Below, in pieces: positions 19,945 through 29,738 of a DNA stretch of 54,617 nt. Made by a program: the position numbers and the translations under genes. The notes under the pieces were generated by a model, which saw only the letters and a program-made list of their open reading frames with translations, was not told the origin of the DNA and did not search any database. Numbering within the stretch: position 1 is the stretch's first letter; every line of letters begins with the position of its first letter. This DNA is from Gammaproteobacteria bacterium UBA4421. GTDB lineage: Bacteria; Pseudomonadota; Gammaproteobacteria; Pseudomonadales; Azotimanducaceae. The stretch is taken from contig DGQF01000034.1 of assembly GCA_002389675.1 (NCBI GenBank), positions 1 to 54,617 on the forward strand, written 5' to 3'.

Positions 19945-20577
19945 TTGAACAATGATGATCCCAATGTGCCATCCGTGGGTGGTGTCCAGTCCAGTGAATT
20001 GCTTTTGTTCCCGGCGAACGCGGTTTTGTTCCCGGGCGTTAAGTTGCCTCTGCAAATTGTTGAACCTAGATATTTGGATATGGTCGCCCACTGTGCGCGC
20101 AATGAATGCGGCTTTGGTGTGGTATACAACGGCGGAGCTAAAGGTGACCTAGGTTTGGATTTGTCTGGCGCTGGGATTGGCACAGGCACCGAGGCGTGGA
20201 TTGTTGACTTCGATCAGGCCAGTAATGGCATTCTGAACGTTGTCACCCGAGGGAGCCGTAAATTTCTTTTGCATGAGACATCAATGCAGGGTGGCGACCT
20301 GCTGGCCGGGCGAGTTGATTTTTTGGCTGACGAAACGCCCGCTCCCCTTATGGTCGAGCATGCTGCACTGGTTGATTTATTGCGCGCCTTGGTTTTGCAC
20401 CCCTCAGTCGAAGTGCTTGATCTGCAGGTTAACTTTGATGACGCGTTAGCGGTCAGCTTTTGCTTGAGTCACCTACTACCCATCGACGCAGAGATGAAAC
20501 AACAATTGCTAGAAATGACCTCGCCTGGCGAGCGCTTGGCCGAATTGAATGAAATTGTCGACAGATTTCAAGGATAG
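19945..20577 (+). CDS. Lon N-terminal-domain (LON superfamily) protein
   Basis: A stand-alone Lon protease substrate-binding domain (PUA-like, PF02190 type) without ATPase or protease modules. The N-terminal 'LLLFPANAVLFPGVKLPLQI' and 'EPRYLDMVAHCARNECGFGV' are the recognisable family part; the C-terminal half is helical. The function of these short proteins is unknown. The start is uncertain: TTG 19945 is the first possible codon and there is no clear ribosome-binding site. It lies 24 bp upstream of proA and may head that operon. Confidence 0.8.
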   Translation: MNNDDPNVPSVGGVQSSELLLFPANAVLFPGVKLPLQIVEPRYLDMVAHCARNECGFGVVYNGGAKGDLGLDLSGAGIGTGTEAWIVDFDQASNGILNVVTRGSRKFLLHETSMQGGDLLAGRVDFLADETPAPLMVEHAALVDLLRALVLHPSVEVLDLQVNFDDALAVSFCLSHLLPIDAEMKQQLLEMTSPGERLAELNEIVDRFQG

Positions 20578-20601
20578 GGTAAAAAAGCGTATGATGGCGG
20601 C

Positions 20602-21867
20602 ATGTCAGCAGAGTTAAAACACTACATTTCGGCACTAGGGCAAACTGCACGTGCGGCCTCCCATGTGATCGCTTCTGCGTCCACGCAGGTTAAGTCAGCG
20701 GCGCTCCAGGCTGTGGCGGCGGCGACTGATGAGTCCCGCGACGCAATAAAGGCGGCCAATGCCCAAGATATGGCCAAGGCAGAGCATCAGGGTATCGATC
20801 AGCCGTTGATCGATCGACTTTACCTGGATGACAAGGGTATCGACCGCATGATCGAAGGCATTCTTCAAGTTGATGCGCTAGCGGATCCCGTAGGTGAGGT
20901 GACCGGTCTGCGGTATATGCCTTCGGGTATTCAAGTTGGAAAAATGCGGGTGCCGTTGGGTGTGATCGCTATGATTTATGAGTCGCGCCCCAATGTGACC
21001 GTTGATGCGGCGAGTCTGTCTTTAAAGTCCGGTAATGCCTGTATTTTGCGGGGTGGATCGGAAGCTTTTGAGTCAAATCAAGCGATTGGTGCCTGTGTTC
21101 GGAAGGGATTGCAGGCTGCCGGATTGCCAGCAACTATCGTCCAACTATTGAACACACCCGACCGCGCTGCGGTGGGTGAGCTGTTGCAGTTGGAGCAGTA
21201 TGTTGATGTCATTGTGCCACGCGGGGGTAAAGGCCTGATAGAACGCATCAGCCGCGAATCAAGAATACCAGTGATCAAACATTTAGACGGTGTTTGCCAT
21301 GTTTATGTGGATGCCGCGGCCGATCTGCCTATGGCAGAAAAGGTGGCCTTTAATTCCAAGGTTGAAAAATACGCGGTCTGCAATGCTCTGGAGACGTTAT
21401 TGGTGCATGAGCGTGTGGCGGCACAATTGCTGCCTGGACTCAGCAAAAAGTTGCAAGAGGTTGGCGTAACCTTGCGCGGATGCGCAGCAACTTGTGCTCT
21501 TTTGCCGCTGATTGAATCTGCTTGTGAGGCCGACTGGTACGAAGAATATTTGGGGCCAATTCTGGCCATTCGCGTTGTGGAATCTATGACAGGCGCCATC
21601 GAGCACATTAATACCTATGGTTCGCAGCATACAGACTGCATTATAACCAACGACTACACGCATGCGCGGCGGTTTGTTGCGGAGGTCGATTCGGCGTCTG
21701 TGATGGTGAATACGTCAACCCAATTTGCAGACGGGTTCGAGTATGGTCTGGGTGCTGAAGTGGGCATCTCGACCGATAAAATTCACGCGCGTGGACCCGT
21801 CGGTTTGGAAGGGTTAACTTCGCAGAAATACGTGGTCTATGGTAACGGAGAAATTCGTCATCGTTGA
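20602..21867 (+). CDS. proA: Gamma-glutamyl phosphate reductase
   Basis: ProA reduces gamma-glutamyl phosphate with NADPH to glutamate semialdehyde, the second step of proline synthesis. The 421-residue product belongs to the aldehyde dehydrogenase superfamily. It contains '[20 protein letters not shown]', '[12 protein letters not shown]', '[14 protein letters not shown]' and the catalytic cysteine in '[12 protein letters not shown]'. No proB lies beside it. The stop overlaps the TTG start of nadD by 3-4 nt, a link seen in many gammaproteobacteria. Confidence 0.97.
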   Translation: MSAELKHYISALGQTARAASHVIASASTQVKSAALQAVAAATDESRDAIKAANAQDMAKAEHQGIDQPLIDRLYLDDKGIDRMIEGILQVDALADPVGEVTGLRYMPSGIQVGKMRVPLGVIAMIYESRPNVTVDAASLSLKSGNACILRGGSEAFESNQAIGACVRKGLQAAGLPATIVQLLNTPDRAAVGELLQLEQYVDVIVPRGGKGLIERISRESRIPVIKHLDGVCHVYVDAAADLPMAEKVAFNSKVEKYAVCNALETLLVHERVAAQLLPGLSKKLQEVGVTLRGCAATCALLPLIESACEADWYEEYLGPILAIRVVESMTGAIEHINTYGSQHTDCIITNDYTHARRFVAEVDSASVMVNTSTQFADGFEYGLGAEVGISTDKIHARGPVGLEGLTSQKYVVYGNGEIRHR

Positions 21868-22523
21868 AAATCGATGAGACACTTGTGCTGATCGGACTTT
21901 ACGGCGGGACATTCGATCCTGTGCATCTCGGACATTTGCATGCTGCAATAGCTGTGCAAAAGAGCTTGGGCTTTCCTACCGTACGTATGGTACTCGCTGC
22001 TCGCCCTGGACATCGCGGCCAGCCATCGACAGATATTTATCATCGTTGGCGCATGTTATGCCTTGCTTGTGAGTCCTATCCTGAACTGGAACCAGATGAC
22101 GCTGAAATAGCCCGTCAGGGAGCGTCCTATACATTAGAAACGCTGGCGGCCTGGTGCGAGGCAAATCCGGGTACGGTGCCCTGCTGGATTCTAGGTGAGG
22201 ACGCGTTTGTGACTTTGCCGCTGTGGCATCGTTGGGAATCATTGCTGGATTATTGTAATCTGGTGGTTGTTCGGCGGCCGGGTTTGTCGTCGCGGTATTC
22301 CGAGACACTCACCAGATTCTGTGATGAATATGAAGTGAGACAACTGAACCGCTTCTCGAGTGGACAGATTTACCGGTGTGCCTTACCGATGGAAAATATT
22401 TCTGCAACGCAAGTGCGCTCTGCTATAGCAATGGGGGAACCGGTGGGTCATTTGCTTGCCGAGCCCGTCTGCGCCTATATTGAGCAACACAAGCTTTATG
22501 GTATTACGGAGAACGCTTCTTGA
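21864..22523 (+). CDS. nadD: Nicotinate-nucleotide adenylyltransferase
   Basis: NadD adenylates nicotinate mononucleotide with ATP, a required step of NAD synthesis. The 219 residues hold the nucleotidyltransferase motif '[18 protein letters not shown]' with the HxGH pair and the C-terminal '[11 protein letters not shown]' motif (the ISSTxxR type). The start is TTG 21864, overlapping the proA stop; a GTG seven codons downstream is a weaker alternative. The stop overlaps the rsfS start, forming a coupled chain. Confidence 0.95.
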   Translation: MKIDETLVLIGLYGGTFDPVHLGHLHAAIAVQKSLGFPTVRMVLAARPGHRGQPSTDIYHRWRMLCLACESYPELEPDDAEIARQGASYTLETLAAWCEANPGTVPCWILGEDAFVTLPLWHRWESLLDYCNLVVVRRPGLSSRYSETLTRFCDEYEVRQLNRFSSGQIYRCALPMENISATQVRSAIAMGEPVGHLLAEPVCAYIEQHKLYGITENAS

Positions 22524-22867
22524 CCGCAAAAAAACTGCGTGACCTTGTCGTAGGGACCCTTGAAGACGCAAAAGGGTTAGACATTCTTGATATTGACGTG
22601 AGTAAACTCACACCGCTGACAGACTATATGGTGGTCGCCAGCGGTACCTCCAACCGCCATGTCAGAGCGCTCGTAGATCAAACGTTGGAGGCGGCAAAAT
22701 CCCAAGGGGCGACCGCAATTGGTGTTGAAGGCCGGGAAACCTGCGAATGGGTACTGGTGGATTTGGTCGACGTAATTGTCCATGTTATGCAGAAAGACGC
22801 TCGCGAATTTTATGAGTTGGAGCGGTTATGGACCGATATGCCCTCACCCAGCCACTCTCAAATCTAG
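22520..22867 (+). CDS. rsfS: Ribosomal silencing factor RsfS
   Basis: RsfS (YbeB, Iojap family) binds L14 and blocks subunit joining when nutrients run low. The 115-residue product has 'LDILDIDVSKLTPLTDYMVV' and 'EGRETCEWVLVDLVDVIVHV' as family signatures. It starts at TTG 22520 inside the nadD stop (TTGA), so its translation likely depends on nadD. It is followed by rlmH after 12 bp, the usual order. Confidence 0.95.
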   Translation: MTAKKLRDLVVGTLEDAKGLDILDIDVSKLTPLTDYMVVASGTSNRHVRALVDQTLEAAKSQGATAIGVEGRETCEWVLVDLVDVIVHVMQKDAREFYELERLWTDMPSPSHSQI

Positions 22868-22879
22868 CCTCGTGGCAAG

Positions 22880-23344
22880 ATGAAAATAAAGATTCTGTCT
22901 GTAGGCACTAAAGCACCTCAATGGATTCGTGCTGGTTTCGAAGAATACGCAAAGCGTATGCCACGAGAAATGCCGTTGGCACTGGTAGAAATTGCGCCGC
23001 CTAAACATGGAGCTGAGGCTGACAAATTCATCCAGATAGAGGACGCAAAGATGATGTCCCAGCTGGAATCGGATGATTGGGTTGTGGCGCTGGACGAGAG
23101 AGGCAAACAGGTCACCAGTACTCAGCTTGCTGGCAAGCTAGACCGCTGGCGAATGCAGGGCGGGAATGTGGTTTTTGTTATCGGCGGGTCTGATGGCTTA
23201 GGGGAATCTGTTTTGGCGCGCTCGAATGAACAAATTGCACTGTCGGCATTGACGTTTCCACACTATATGGTGCGCGTTATTTTGGCTGAGATGATCTATC
23301 GAGCGTGGACGATTGTTATCGGTCATCCCTACCACCGGGCGTGA
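22880..23344 (+). CDS. rlmH: 23S rRNA pseudouridine-1915 N3-methyltransferase
   Basis: RlmH methylates pseudouridine 1915 of helix 69 in 23S rRNA, using S-adenosylmethionine. It is a SPOUT-class enzyme. The 154 residues match E. coli (155). The SAM-binding knot shows 'VFVIGGSDGLGE' and the C-terminus 'GHPYHRA' contains the catalytic tyrosine-histidine pair typical of the family. It lies between rsfS and mrdA. Confidence 0.96.
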   Translation: MKIKILSVGTKAPQWIRAGFEEYAKRMPREMPLALVEIAPPKHGAEADKFIQIEDAKMMSQLESDDWVVALDERGKQVTSTQLAGKLDRWRMQGGNVVFVIGGSDGLGESVLARSNEQIALSALTFPHYMVRVILAEMIYRAWTIVIGHPYHRA

Positions 23345-23372
23345 CCGGGCGCCTATTGCTGGGAGGTTTATT

Positions 23373-25256
23373 TTGACTGGACTGTCAATCAAAGACCCAA
23401 AAAGAGAGCAAGAAATGTTCGCCTCGCGTGGGTTGGTGGTATTTCTGATTGTGGTGATGTTGCTGGGCGTTTTGATGTTGCGCTTTTTCCAGCTGCAGGT
23501 GTTGCAATTCGAAACTTATCAAAAGCGCGCAGATCGAAACAGAATACATGTTCAGCCTTTGCCGCCTCAGCGAGGGCTGATTTTTGATCGTAATGGTGAG
23601 GTGCTTGCAGACAATCGCGTCTCCTCAAGTTTGGCGCTGGTGACTGAGCGTACAGCAGACGTTGCCGGGATTATCGGCGTGCTTGGAGGGCTTGTGGCCA
23701 TTACGCCAGCCAATATCTCCGAGTTTGAGCAACGCCTCGCACGCAAGCGGCGTCCGTTTGAACCCGTTGTATTGCGAATGTCTCTGACTGAGCAGGAAAA
23801 TGCCATCTTGGCGGTTAATCGGCACCGGCTGATTGGGGTCGAGGTCACCACGGAATCGTTGCGGCACTATCCGTACGATGCATTTTTTGCCCATGCCGTC
23901 GGCTCTGTTCGTCGCATCACAGAGAAAGATCTGGATGATTTAGATCAGGTCAGCTATCGCGGCACCAAATTTTTAGGCAAACAGGGTGTTGAGAAATTTT
24001 ATGAACGCTCACTGCACGGCGAAGCCGGTTTTCAGCGCGTGGAGACCGATGCGCATGGTCGTATTCGACAGGTTTTAGAGGTATTGCCGCCAATTGCGGG
24101 CCAAAATATCAGTTTACATTTGGATGCGCGTCTGCAGATTGCGGCTACCGCAGCGATGGAAGGACGCCGGGGTGCCGTTGTCGCGCTAGATCCCCGGTCA
24201 GGGGGTATTTTAGCCTTGGTCAGCCAGCCGAGCTATAACCCTAATTTATTCATTGCTGGGATGAGTCGCACGCAGTACGCGCGGATGAGTGATTCGGTTG
24301 TGAAACCGTTGTTTAATCGCGCGATTAAAGGACAGTACGCGCCGGGCTCCACATACAAACCGGTTGTTGGTCTGGCCGGAATCGCCAGTCAAACCACAAC
24401 TTGGGAAGACACGATCGAAGATAATGGTTTTTTTAAGTTGCCAAATCAGGAGCGTATTTATCGTGACTGGAACTGGACTGCTCAGGATGCTGGCGGACAG
24501 GGCACTGTTGATCTTCGGCGCGCGTTATTTCGTTCCTCTAATGTGTTTTTCTATGATTTAGCTTCCAGACTGCCGATTGAGTTTTTAGTCGCCTTCTCAA
24601 AACAATTTGGCTTTGGTGATGACGTGAGTGTTGATGTGACGGGCGCCAACCGGGGCTTAATGCCGGATCCGGTCTGGAAGCGCAACTTTAAAGGGCAGCC
24701 TTGGTATGTAGGAGATTCGGTTAATCTAGGAATAGGTCAGGGAGATTTGTTGGTCACGCCGATGCAAATGGCCACCGTCGCGTCGGCTTTTGCGAACCGG
24801 GGATATCCAGTACGTCCTCGAATGTTACTGTCCAGTGATGCGCCCCTGCCTGAAGCGGTTAGCTCAGAACCCATGTCCCAGATCAAAGGCCTTACGTCAC
24901 AAGATTGGGAAAAAATGGTTGATGCGATGGAGGCTGTTGTTCATTTGGGTAATCAGGGGTTCGGCGGCAATGGTACGGCTTGGGCTTATATCGGTCGCGA
25001 CATCGAATATCGCATGGCGGGAAAATCGGGGACGGCTCAAGTGGTTGAAATTGCTCAGGGTCAGGAATACGAAGAGACGGAAATTACAGAATTTAATCGT
25101 AAACACGCTTGGTTTATCGCATTTGCGCCCGCGGATAATCCAACCATCGCATTAGCGGTGCTGGTGGAAAACGGTGGTGGCGGTAGTTCGGTAGCCGCAC
25201 CGATCGCGCGGCAGGTGATAGACACTCATCTATTGCCTCAGTTGGCCAATCGATAA
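23373..25256 (+). CDS. mrdA: Penicillin-binding protein 2 (peptidoglycan transpeptidase)
   Basis: PBP2 cross-links peptidoglycan during cell elongation, working with RodA. I start at TTG 23373, 7 nt after GGGAGG, which gives 627 residues; the frame is open upstream through the end of rlmH but without homology. One N-terminal membrane helix (VVFLIVVMLLGVLMLRFF) is followed by the PBP dimerisation part and the transpeptidase domain with S326-T-Y-K, S388-S-N and K551-S-G-T motifs. It sits 1 bp upstream of rodA. Confidence 0.97.
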   Translation: MTGLSIKDPKREQEMFASRGLVVFLIVVMLLGVLMLRFFQLQVLQFETYQKRADRNRIHVQPLPPQRGLIFDRNGEVLADNRVSSSLALVTERTADVAGIIGVLGGLVAITPANISEFEQRLARKRRPFEPVVLRMSLTEQENAILAVNRHRLIGVEVTTESLRHYPYDAFFAHAVGSVRRITEKDLDDLDQVSYRGTKFLGKQGVEKFYERSLHGEAGFQRVETDAHGRIRQVLEVLPPIAGQNISLHLDARLQIAATAAMEGRRGAVVALDPRSGGILALVSQPSYNPNLFIAGMSRTQYARMSDSVVKPLFNRAIKGQYAPGSTYKPVVGLAGIASQTTTWEDTIEDNGFFKLPNQERIYRDWNWTAQDAGGQGTVDLRRALFRSSNVFFYDLASRLPIEFLVAFSKQFGFGDDVSVDVTGANRGLMPDPVWKRNFKGQPWYVGDSVNLGIGQGDLLVTPMQMATVASAFANRGYPVRPRMLLSSDAPLPEAVSSEPMSQIKGLTSQDWEKMVDAMEAVVHLGNQGFGGNGTAWAYIGRDIEYRMAGKSGTAQVVEIAQGQEYEETEITEFNRKHAWFIAFAPADNPTIALAVLVENGGGGSSVAAPIARQVIDTHLLPQLANR

Positions 25257-25257
25257 G

Positions 25258-26385
25258 ATGTCACAAGATTATATAAGAAGTTTACCTGAGCATGAGCGTG
25301 AAGCCGGTACATTCGGGTTGCGCAGACTGCATATTGATCCCGTGATGTTTATCCTGATTGTATTGGTGGCGATTTACGGTCTGTTTATTTTATATAGCGC
25401 GGTTGGACAGAGTGATGAGCTATTTACAGCGCAGCTGAAGCGGATCTTATTTGCTTTTGTTGTGATGATTGGCGCGGCTCAACTGCCGCCACAGTTATAT
25501 ATGCGGTGGGCGCCGTTTATCTATGTTGCCGGTGTCATTCTTTTGTTGGCGGTCTTGTGGATGGGCGTGACGGTGAATGGCTCTCAGCGGTGGTTGGACA
25601 TTCCCGGATTGATCCGGTTTCAGCCATCCGAGTTGATGAAAATTGCGGTGCCGATGGCAGTTGCGTGGTACTTCCATAGCCGACCTCTGCCGCCTTCGTT
25701 TAAGGATGTTGCTGTTGCAGTTGCGATTGTGGCGATTCCTGCGGCTTGTATTATGAACCAGCCAGATTTGGGGACGGGTATCTTGGTGATCTGCGCTGGT
25801 TTGGCGGTTGTTTTTTTTGCTGGTTTGTCATGGCGCTGGATGCTTGCAACAGTTGCCGTGCTGGCAGCCGCGGCCCCGGGTATTTGGTTGCTGTTAAAAG
25901 ATTATCAGCGCCAGCGTATTCAGACATTGTTTGATCCGGAGACAGATCCATTGGGCGCGGGCTGGAATATCATGCAGTCGACAACGGCGATAGGCTCTGG
26001 TGGATTATTTGGCAAAGGCTGGTTACAAGGCACTCAAAGTCAGCTTGATTTCTTGCCGGAGGCGAGAACCGATTTTATCATTGCAGTGGTGGCTGAAGAG
26101 TTAGGCTTTGTGGGTGTCACGGTACTTTTGATTTTATATTTATTGCTCATTGCGCGGGGTTTGTTTTTGGCCGCTGCGGCGGAGAGCACCTTCGGCCGTT
26201 TATTATCCGGGGCATTAATGTTGACTTTTTTTGTTTACTTTTTTGTGAACATAGCGATGGTGAGTGGATTGTTGCCGGTTGTCGGTGTCCCCTTGCCGCT
26301 GGTCAGTTATGGTGGTACCTCGGTGCTCACTTTGATGGCGGGTTTTGGTATTTTGATGGCGGTTCGTTCTCATAAAGCTTGGTAA
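25258..26385 (+). CDS. rodA: Rod shape-determining glycosyltransferase RodA
   Basis: RodA is the SEDS-family peptidoglycan glycosyltransferase of the elongasome, in the inner membrane. The 375-residue product has about ten hydrophobic segments, the loop 'GSQRWLDIPGLIRFQPSELM' and the C-terminal 'GVPLPLVSYGGTSVLTLM' signature shared with FtsW. The ATG comes 1 bp after the mrdA stop, so PBP2 and RodA are likely made together. Confidence 0.97.
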   Translation: MSQDYIRSLPEHEREAGTFGLRRLHIDPVMFILIVLVAIYGLFILYSAVGQSDELFTAQLKRILFAFVVMIGAAQLPPQLYMRWAPFIYVAGVILLLAVLWMGVTVNGSQRWLDIPGLIRFQPSELMKIAVPMAVAWYFHSRPLPPSFKDVAVAVAIVAIPAACIMNQPDLGTGILVICAGLAVVFFAGLSWRWMLATVAVLAAAAPGIWLLLKDYQRQRIQTLFDPETDPLGAGWNIMQSTTAIGSGGLFGKGWLQGTQSQLDFLPEARTDFIIAVVAEELGFVGVTVLLILYLLLIARGLFLAAAAESTFGRLLSGALMLTFFVYFFVNIAMVSGLLPVVGVPLPLVSYGGTSVLTLMAGFGILMAVRSHKAW

Positions 26386-26391
26386 ACGATA

Positions 26392-27417
26392 ATGCGAATA
26401 AGTGGAAAATTGTGTCTTGTCTTTTTATGGGCTGCGTCTTTTGGGGCTAGTGCTTCAACGCTCCAAAGCGATGATCATCCGACGCCTTATGCTGAACGTG
26501 CGGATGTGCAGGCTTATATACAAGAGCTGGTTGCTGAACATGCATTTTCGCGTTCTTGGCTAGAGGCGGCTTTTGCTCAGGCGCGGCAGCGAGACGATAT
26601 TATTGAGCGTATTTCAGCGCCGGCTGAGAAGGTTTGGACTTGGGGGCGATATCGTAAACATCTGGTTGATGATGCGCGCATTGCGCAGGGGGTTGAGTTT
26701 TGGGCGGCCCATGAAGCGACCATTCGCCGAGCATCCCAGACATTTGGTGTTGCCCAAGAGATGATCGTAGCAATTTTGGGCATCGAAACCTTATACGGGC
26801 GGATCAAGGGCAATTACAGGGTGATTGATGCGCTAACGACGCTAGGGTTTGACTACCCGCCACGGGCTAAATTTTTTCGCAAAGAACTCACGGAGTTTTT
26901 GTTGCTTGTTAGAGAGGAAGGCAAAGACCCGCTGGCGGTAATGGGCTCTTATGCGGGAGCGATGGGTTATGGCCAGTTTATATCATCAAGTTATCGCTAT
27001 TATGCTGTCGACTTTGACGGTGATGGTGTGCGGGATATCTGGCAAGATCCCGTTGACGCTGTAGGCAGCATAGCGAATTATTTTTCTAAACATCGCTGGA
27101 GCGGGCAATATCCAGCGGCAGTGCCGGTTGTGGTTTCTGATCACCAAATGGCAGATGCAGAGCTTGTCGATGGGTCCTTAAACTTGAGTCGCACTGTGGG
27201 TGAACTGCGAGCCAAGGGTGTGCAGGTTGAGGGGCTGGATGCTTCATTGAAGGCCGCTCTGTATAAATTTGAGGGTGACCAAGGGACCGAGTACTGGGTG
27301 GCGTTGCATGATTTTTATGTCATCACGCGTTATAACCGCAGCACGCTTTATGCCCTGGCAGCCTTCCAATTGGCGCAAGCGATTAAGGCTGAAAGACTCA
27401 CTTCACAGAATTCATAG
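26392..27417 (+). CDS. mltB: Lytic murein transglycosylase B
   Basis: MltB (Slt35 family) cleaves the glycan strands of peptidoglycan, yielding anhydromuropeptides. The 341 residues begin with a signal peptide (SGKLCLVFLWAASFGASA) without a lipobox cysteine, so the form is probably periplasmic rather than lipid-anchored. The catalytic glutamate is E132 in 'ILGIETLYGR'. A calcium-site loop like that of E. coli Slt35 follows at D207 (DFDGDGVRDIWQDP). It lies 6 bp after rodA in the cell-wall operon. Confidence 0.95.
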   Translation: MRISGKLCLVFLWAASFGASASTLQSDDHPTPYAERADVQAYIQELVAEHAFSRSWLEAAFAQARQRDDIIERISAPAEKVWTWGRYRKHLVDDARIAQGVEFWAAHEATIRRASQTFGVAQEMIVAILGIETLYGRIKGNYRVIDALTTLGFDYPPRAKFFRKELTEFLLLVREEGKDPLAVMGSYAGAMGYGQFISSSYRYYAVDFDGDGVRDIWQDPVDAVGSIANYFSKHRWSGQYPAAVPVVVSDHQMADAELVDGSLNLSRTVGELRAKGVQVEGLDASLKAALYKFEGDQGTEYWVALHDFYVITRYNRSTLYALAAFQLAQAIKAERLTSQNS

Positions 27418-27421
27418 GACC

Positions 27422-28225
27422 ATGTACAGCCGTTGCATATTTAGTGGTTTAGCCGGCTGGGTCGCGATCGTGTTTGCGCTGGTCTTGTCGGGTTGTGCCT
27501 ACGAAGGCGGCACAGTGGCTGTTGCTAAGGATGCCGCACCGCCCCACGATGCAGACCTCATCAAATTTTTGGAGGCGCTGCCCGACCCGGTGGTTAAAGC
27601 AGAATCCCGCAGTCAGCGCGGTAATGGACCTGTATATGAGGTATGGGGTCAAGCGTATCGGGTAATGGAGTCGGCAACCGATTTCTGGCAAGAAGGTGCA
27701 GCCTCTTGGTACGGCACGAAATTTCATGGCCGAGAGACTTCCAGTGGCGAACGCTATGATCTTTATCAATTAACCGCTGCCCATAGACATTTGCCGTTGC
27801 CAACCTACGTGCGGGTGACCAACCTTGCTAATGGTCGGCAGACGGTTGTCAGAGTTAATGATCGTGGGCCGTTTCACAGTGATAGGATTATTGACTTGTC
27901 CTATGCCGCAGCGGTCAAGTTGGGGTTTCACAATCAAGGGATAGGGCAAGTGCGTATAGAGGTTTTGGAGCCGGAGCCTCCACAGCAGCATTTTATGGTA
28001 CAAGCGGGCGCGTTTACCGAATTTGCGCGTGCACAGGATAGTCATGAAGAACTTCAAGTGTTAACGGGAGTTCGCGGCGTGGTTATTCAACTTCCCGACG
28101 ACGGATTTTATCGTGTGCGTCTGGGACCGGTTTTGGCGCATGAAGTGCCGCGATTACAAGCGATACTAGAAGCCGCTGACTACGGTAAGCCGACGTTGAT
28201 TCCAACAGCCGCCCCAATGAACTAG
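27422..28225 (+). CDS. rlpA: Rare lipoprotein A, septal-ring lytic transglycosylase family
   Basis: RlpA is an outer-membrane lipoprotein; in Pseudomonas it cleaves denuded glycan strands at the septum. I start at ATG 27422 behind AGGA, 4 bp after the mltB stop, for 267 residues. The lipobox LVLSGC puts the lipidated cysteine at 25. The double-psi beta-barrel domain carries 'ASWYGTKFHGRETSSGERYD' and a C-terminal SPOR domain starts near 'HFMVQAGAFTEFARAQDS'. SPOR binds denuded peptidoglycan. The frame open upstream overlaps mltB and is not coding. Confidence 0.95.
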   Translation: MYSRCIFSGLAGWVAIVFALVLSGCAYEGGTVAVAKDAAPPHDADLIKFLEALPDPVVKAESRSQRGNGPVYEVWGQAYRVMESATDFWQEGAASWYGTKFHGRETSSGERYDLYQLTAAHRHLPLPTYVRVTNLANGRQTVVRVNDRGPFHSDRIIDLSYAAAVKLGFHNQGIGQVRIEVLEPEPPQQHFMVQAGAFTEFARAQDSHEELQVLTGVRGVVIQLPDDGFYRVRLGPVLAHEVPRLQAILEAADYGKPTLIPTAAPMN

Positions 28226-28280
28226 ACAGCCGATTTTAGAGTCTAAAGCAGTGGTAGACTGGTCAACTAATCGATAGGGA

Positions 28281-29480
28281 ATGAGTTTCTTGATGACTGA
28301 TCGTTCAAATTTTTTAATTCGCTCCGGCAGCCTGGTTTTGACCGTTGTGTGGTGCTTGAGCGGGGTGATAGGGGCTGTGCACGCCGCTGTGCCGGTTATT
28401 CCCCCACCGCCGAAGATTGCGGCTGAATCTTATTTGTTGATTGACGCCGCTTCGCAGGAAGTCTTAGTGGCTCACAATGCACATGAGCAAACGCCGCCAG
28501 CGAGCTTGACTAAAATTATGACCAGCTATTTGGTTGAGCAAGAATTAGAAGCAGGGCGCCTGGCTCTTGATGATGATGTCTTGATTAGTGTGAATGCATG
28601 GCAAACGGGCGGATCGAAAATGTTCATTCGTGAGGGTACAAGGGTAGCCGTGAGTGATCTGATTAAAGGCGTGGTAATCCAATCGGGAAATGATGCCAGC
28701 GTCGCTTTAGCGGAACTGATTGGCGGCAGTGAGCTTGCATTTGCAGATATGATGAACCAGCAGGCTGCAATATTGGGCATGGAAAATTCCCAGTTTAGAA
28801 ACGCAACGGGGTTGCCCGATGCTAACCACTACAGTTCTGCCTGGGATATAGCGTTGCTGACAATCTCCCTGATTGAGCGATTTCCAGAGCAATATGCGTT
28901 GTATTCCCAGCGAAGCTTTAAGTTCAATGGCATAGATCAGCCGAACCGCAATAAATTATTATGGCGAGATCTGACCGTTGATGGTGTCAAAACGGGTTAT
29001 ACCAATGATGCGGGCTATTGTTTGGTCGCCTCCGCGGTGCGGCAAGGCATGCGTTTGATATCGGTGGTAATGGGCACGGACAGTGATGCTGCGCGTATGC
29101 GCGAGAGCCAGAAACTGCTCTCCTATGGCTTTCGCTACTTTGAAACACAATCGTTGTATGAGGCGAATGTCACGCTGAAAGAGCAACCGATTTACTATGC
29201 TGAGGCCGACAGCGTGAGTTTGGGTGTGACCGAGGATGTGACCTTAACTTTCCCTCGCGGTTTTTATAAAGACATCAAAGCTGAATTGGTAGTGCCTAAG
29301 TTGTTGGAAGCGCCGTTGGCGCAAGGTGAATCGGTTGGGGAGATCATTTTGCGACTCAATGATGAAATTATTTACCAAGCACCGCTGGTCTCGCTTGAAT
29401 CGGTCACCGAGGCCGGTATTTTGTCTCGCACATGGGATTTCATTACTTTGTTCTTCTCGCAATCAGTGGAAGCCGATTAG
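28281..29480 (+). CDS. dacA: D-alanyl-D-alanine carboxypeptidase (PBP5/6 type)
   Basis: A low-molecular-mass PBP that removes the terminal D-Ala of pentapeptide side chains in the periplasm. The 399-residue product has a signal peptide ending near 'GAVHAAVP', active-site motifs S75-L-T-K78, S135-G-N137 and K237-T-G, a C-terminal PBP5 beta-rich domain, and an amphipathic C-terminal helix for membrane association. ATG 28281 follows a TAGGGA box; a second ATG four codons later is possible. It is separated from rlpA by 55 bp. Confidence 0.96.
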   Translation: MSFLMTDRSNFLIRSGSLVLTVVWCLSGVIGAVHAAVPVIPPPPKIAAESYLLIDAASQEVLVAHNAHEQTPPASLTKIMTSYLVEQELEAGRLALDDDVLISVNAWQTGGSKMFIREGTRVAVSDLIKGVVIQSGNDASVALAELIGGSELAFADMMNQQAAILGMENSQFRNATGLPDANHYSSAWDIALLTISLIERFPEQYALYSQRSFKFNGIDQPNRNKLLWRDLTVDGVKTGYTNDAGYCLVASAVRQGMRLISVVMGTDSDAARMRESQKLLSYGFRYFETQSLYEANVTLKEQPIYYAEADSVSLGVTEDVTLTFPRGFYKDIKAELVVPKLLEAPLAQGESVGEIILRLNDEIIYQAPLVSLESVTEAGILSRTWDFITLFFSQSVEAD

Positions 29481-29738
29481 ATGGAAGCACCACGAATAGA
29501 GTTCCCTTGCCCTTACCCGATAAAAATAGTCACTGAGTCGCAAGCCTCTATTGCCGAAATCGTTGCGGTGGTTCGCCAACACGCGCCAGAGGTGACCCCG
29601 GATCAGATAGCGATTCGAGAAAGTCGAAAGGGCAACTTTCGTTCAATTCGGGTCACGATCGTGGCCACAGGAGAAAGTCAACTCAAACGGCTTCATCTCG
29701 CATTGATGGCCGTTAATGGCGTGCGCTTGGTCTTGTGA
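29481..29738 (+). CDS. ybeD: YbeD/DUF493 family protein
   Basis: A small conserved protein of the UPF0250 family with an ACT-like fold; its function is unknown. The 85 residues contain '[17 protein letters not shown]' and '[19 protein letters not shown]', which identify the family. It starts directly after the dacA stop and its own stop overlaps the GTG of lipB (GTGA). The dacA-ybeD-lipB order is widely conserved in gammaproteobacteria, which suggests a link to lipoate transfer or cell-wall maturation but does not prove it. Confidence 0.93.
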   Translation: MEAPRIEFPCPYPIKIVTESQASIAEIVAVVRQHAPEVTPDQIAIRESRKGNFRSIRVTIVATGESQLKRLHLALMAVNGVRLVL

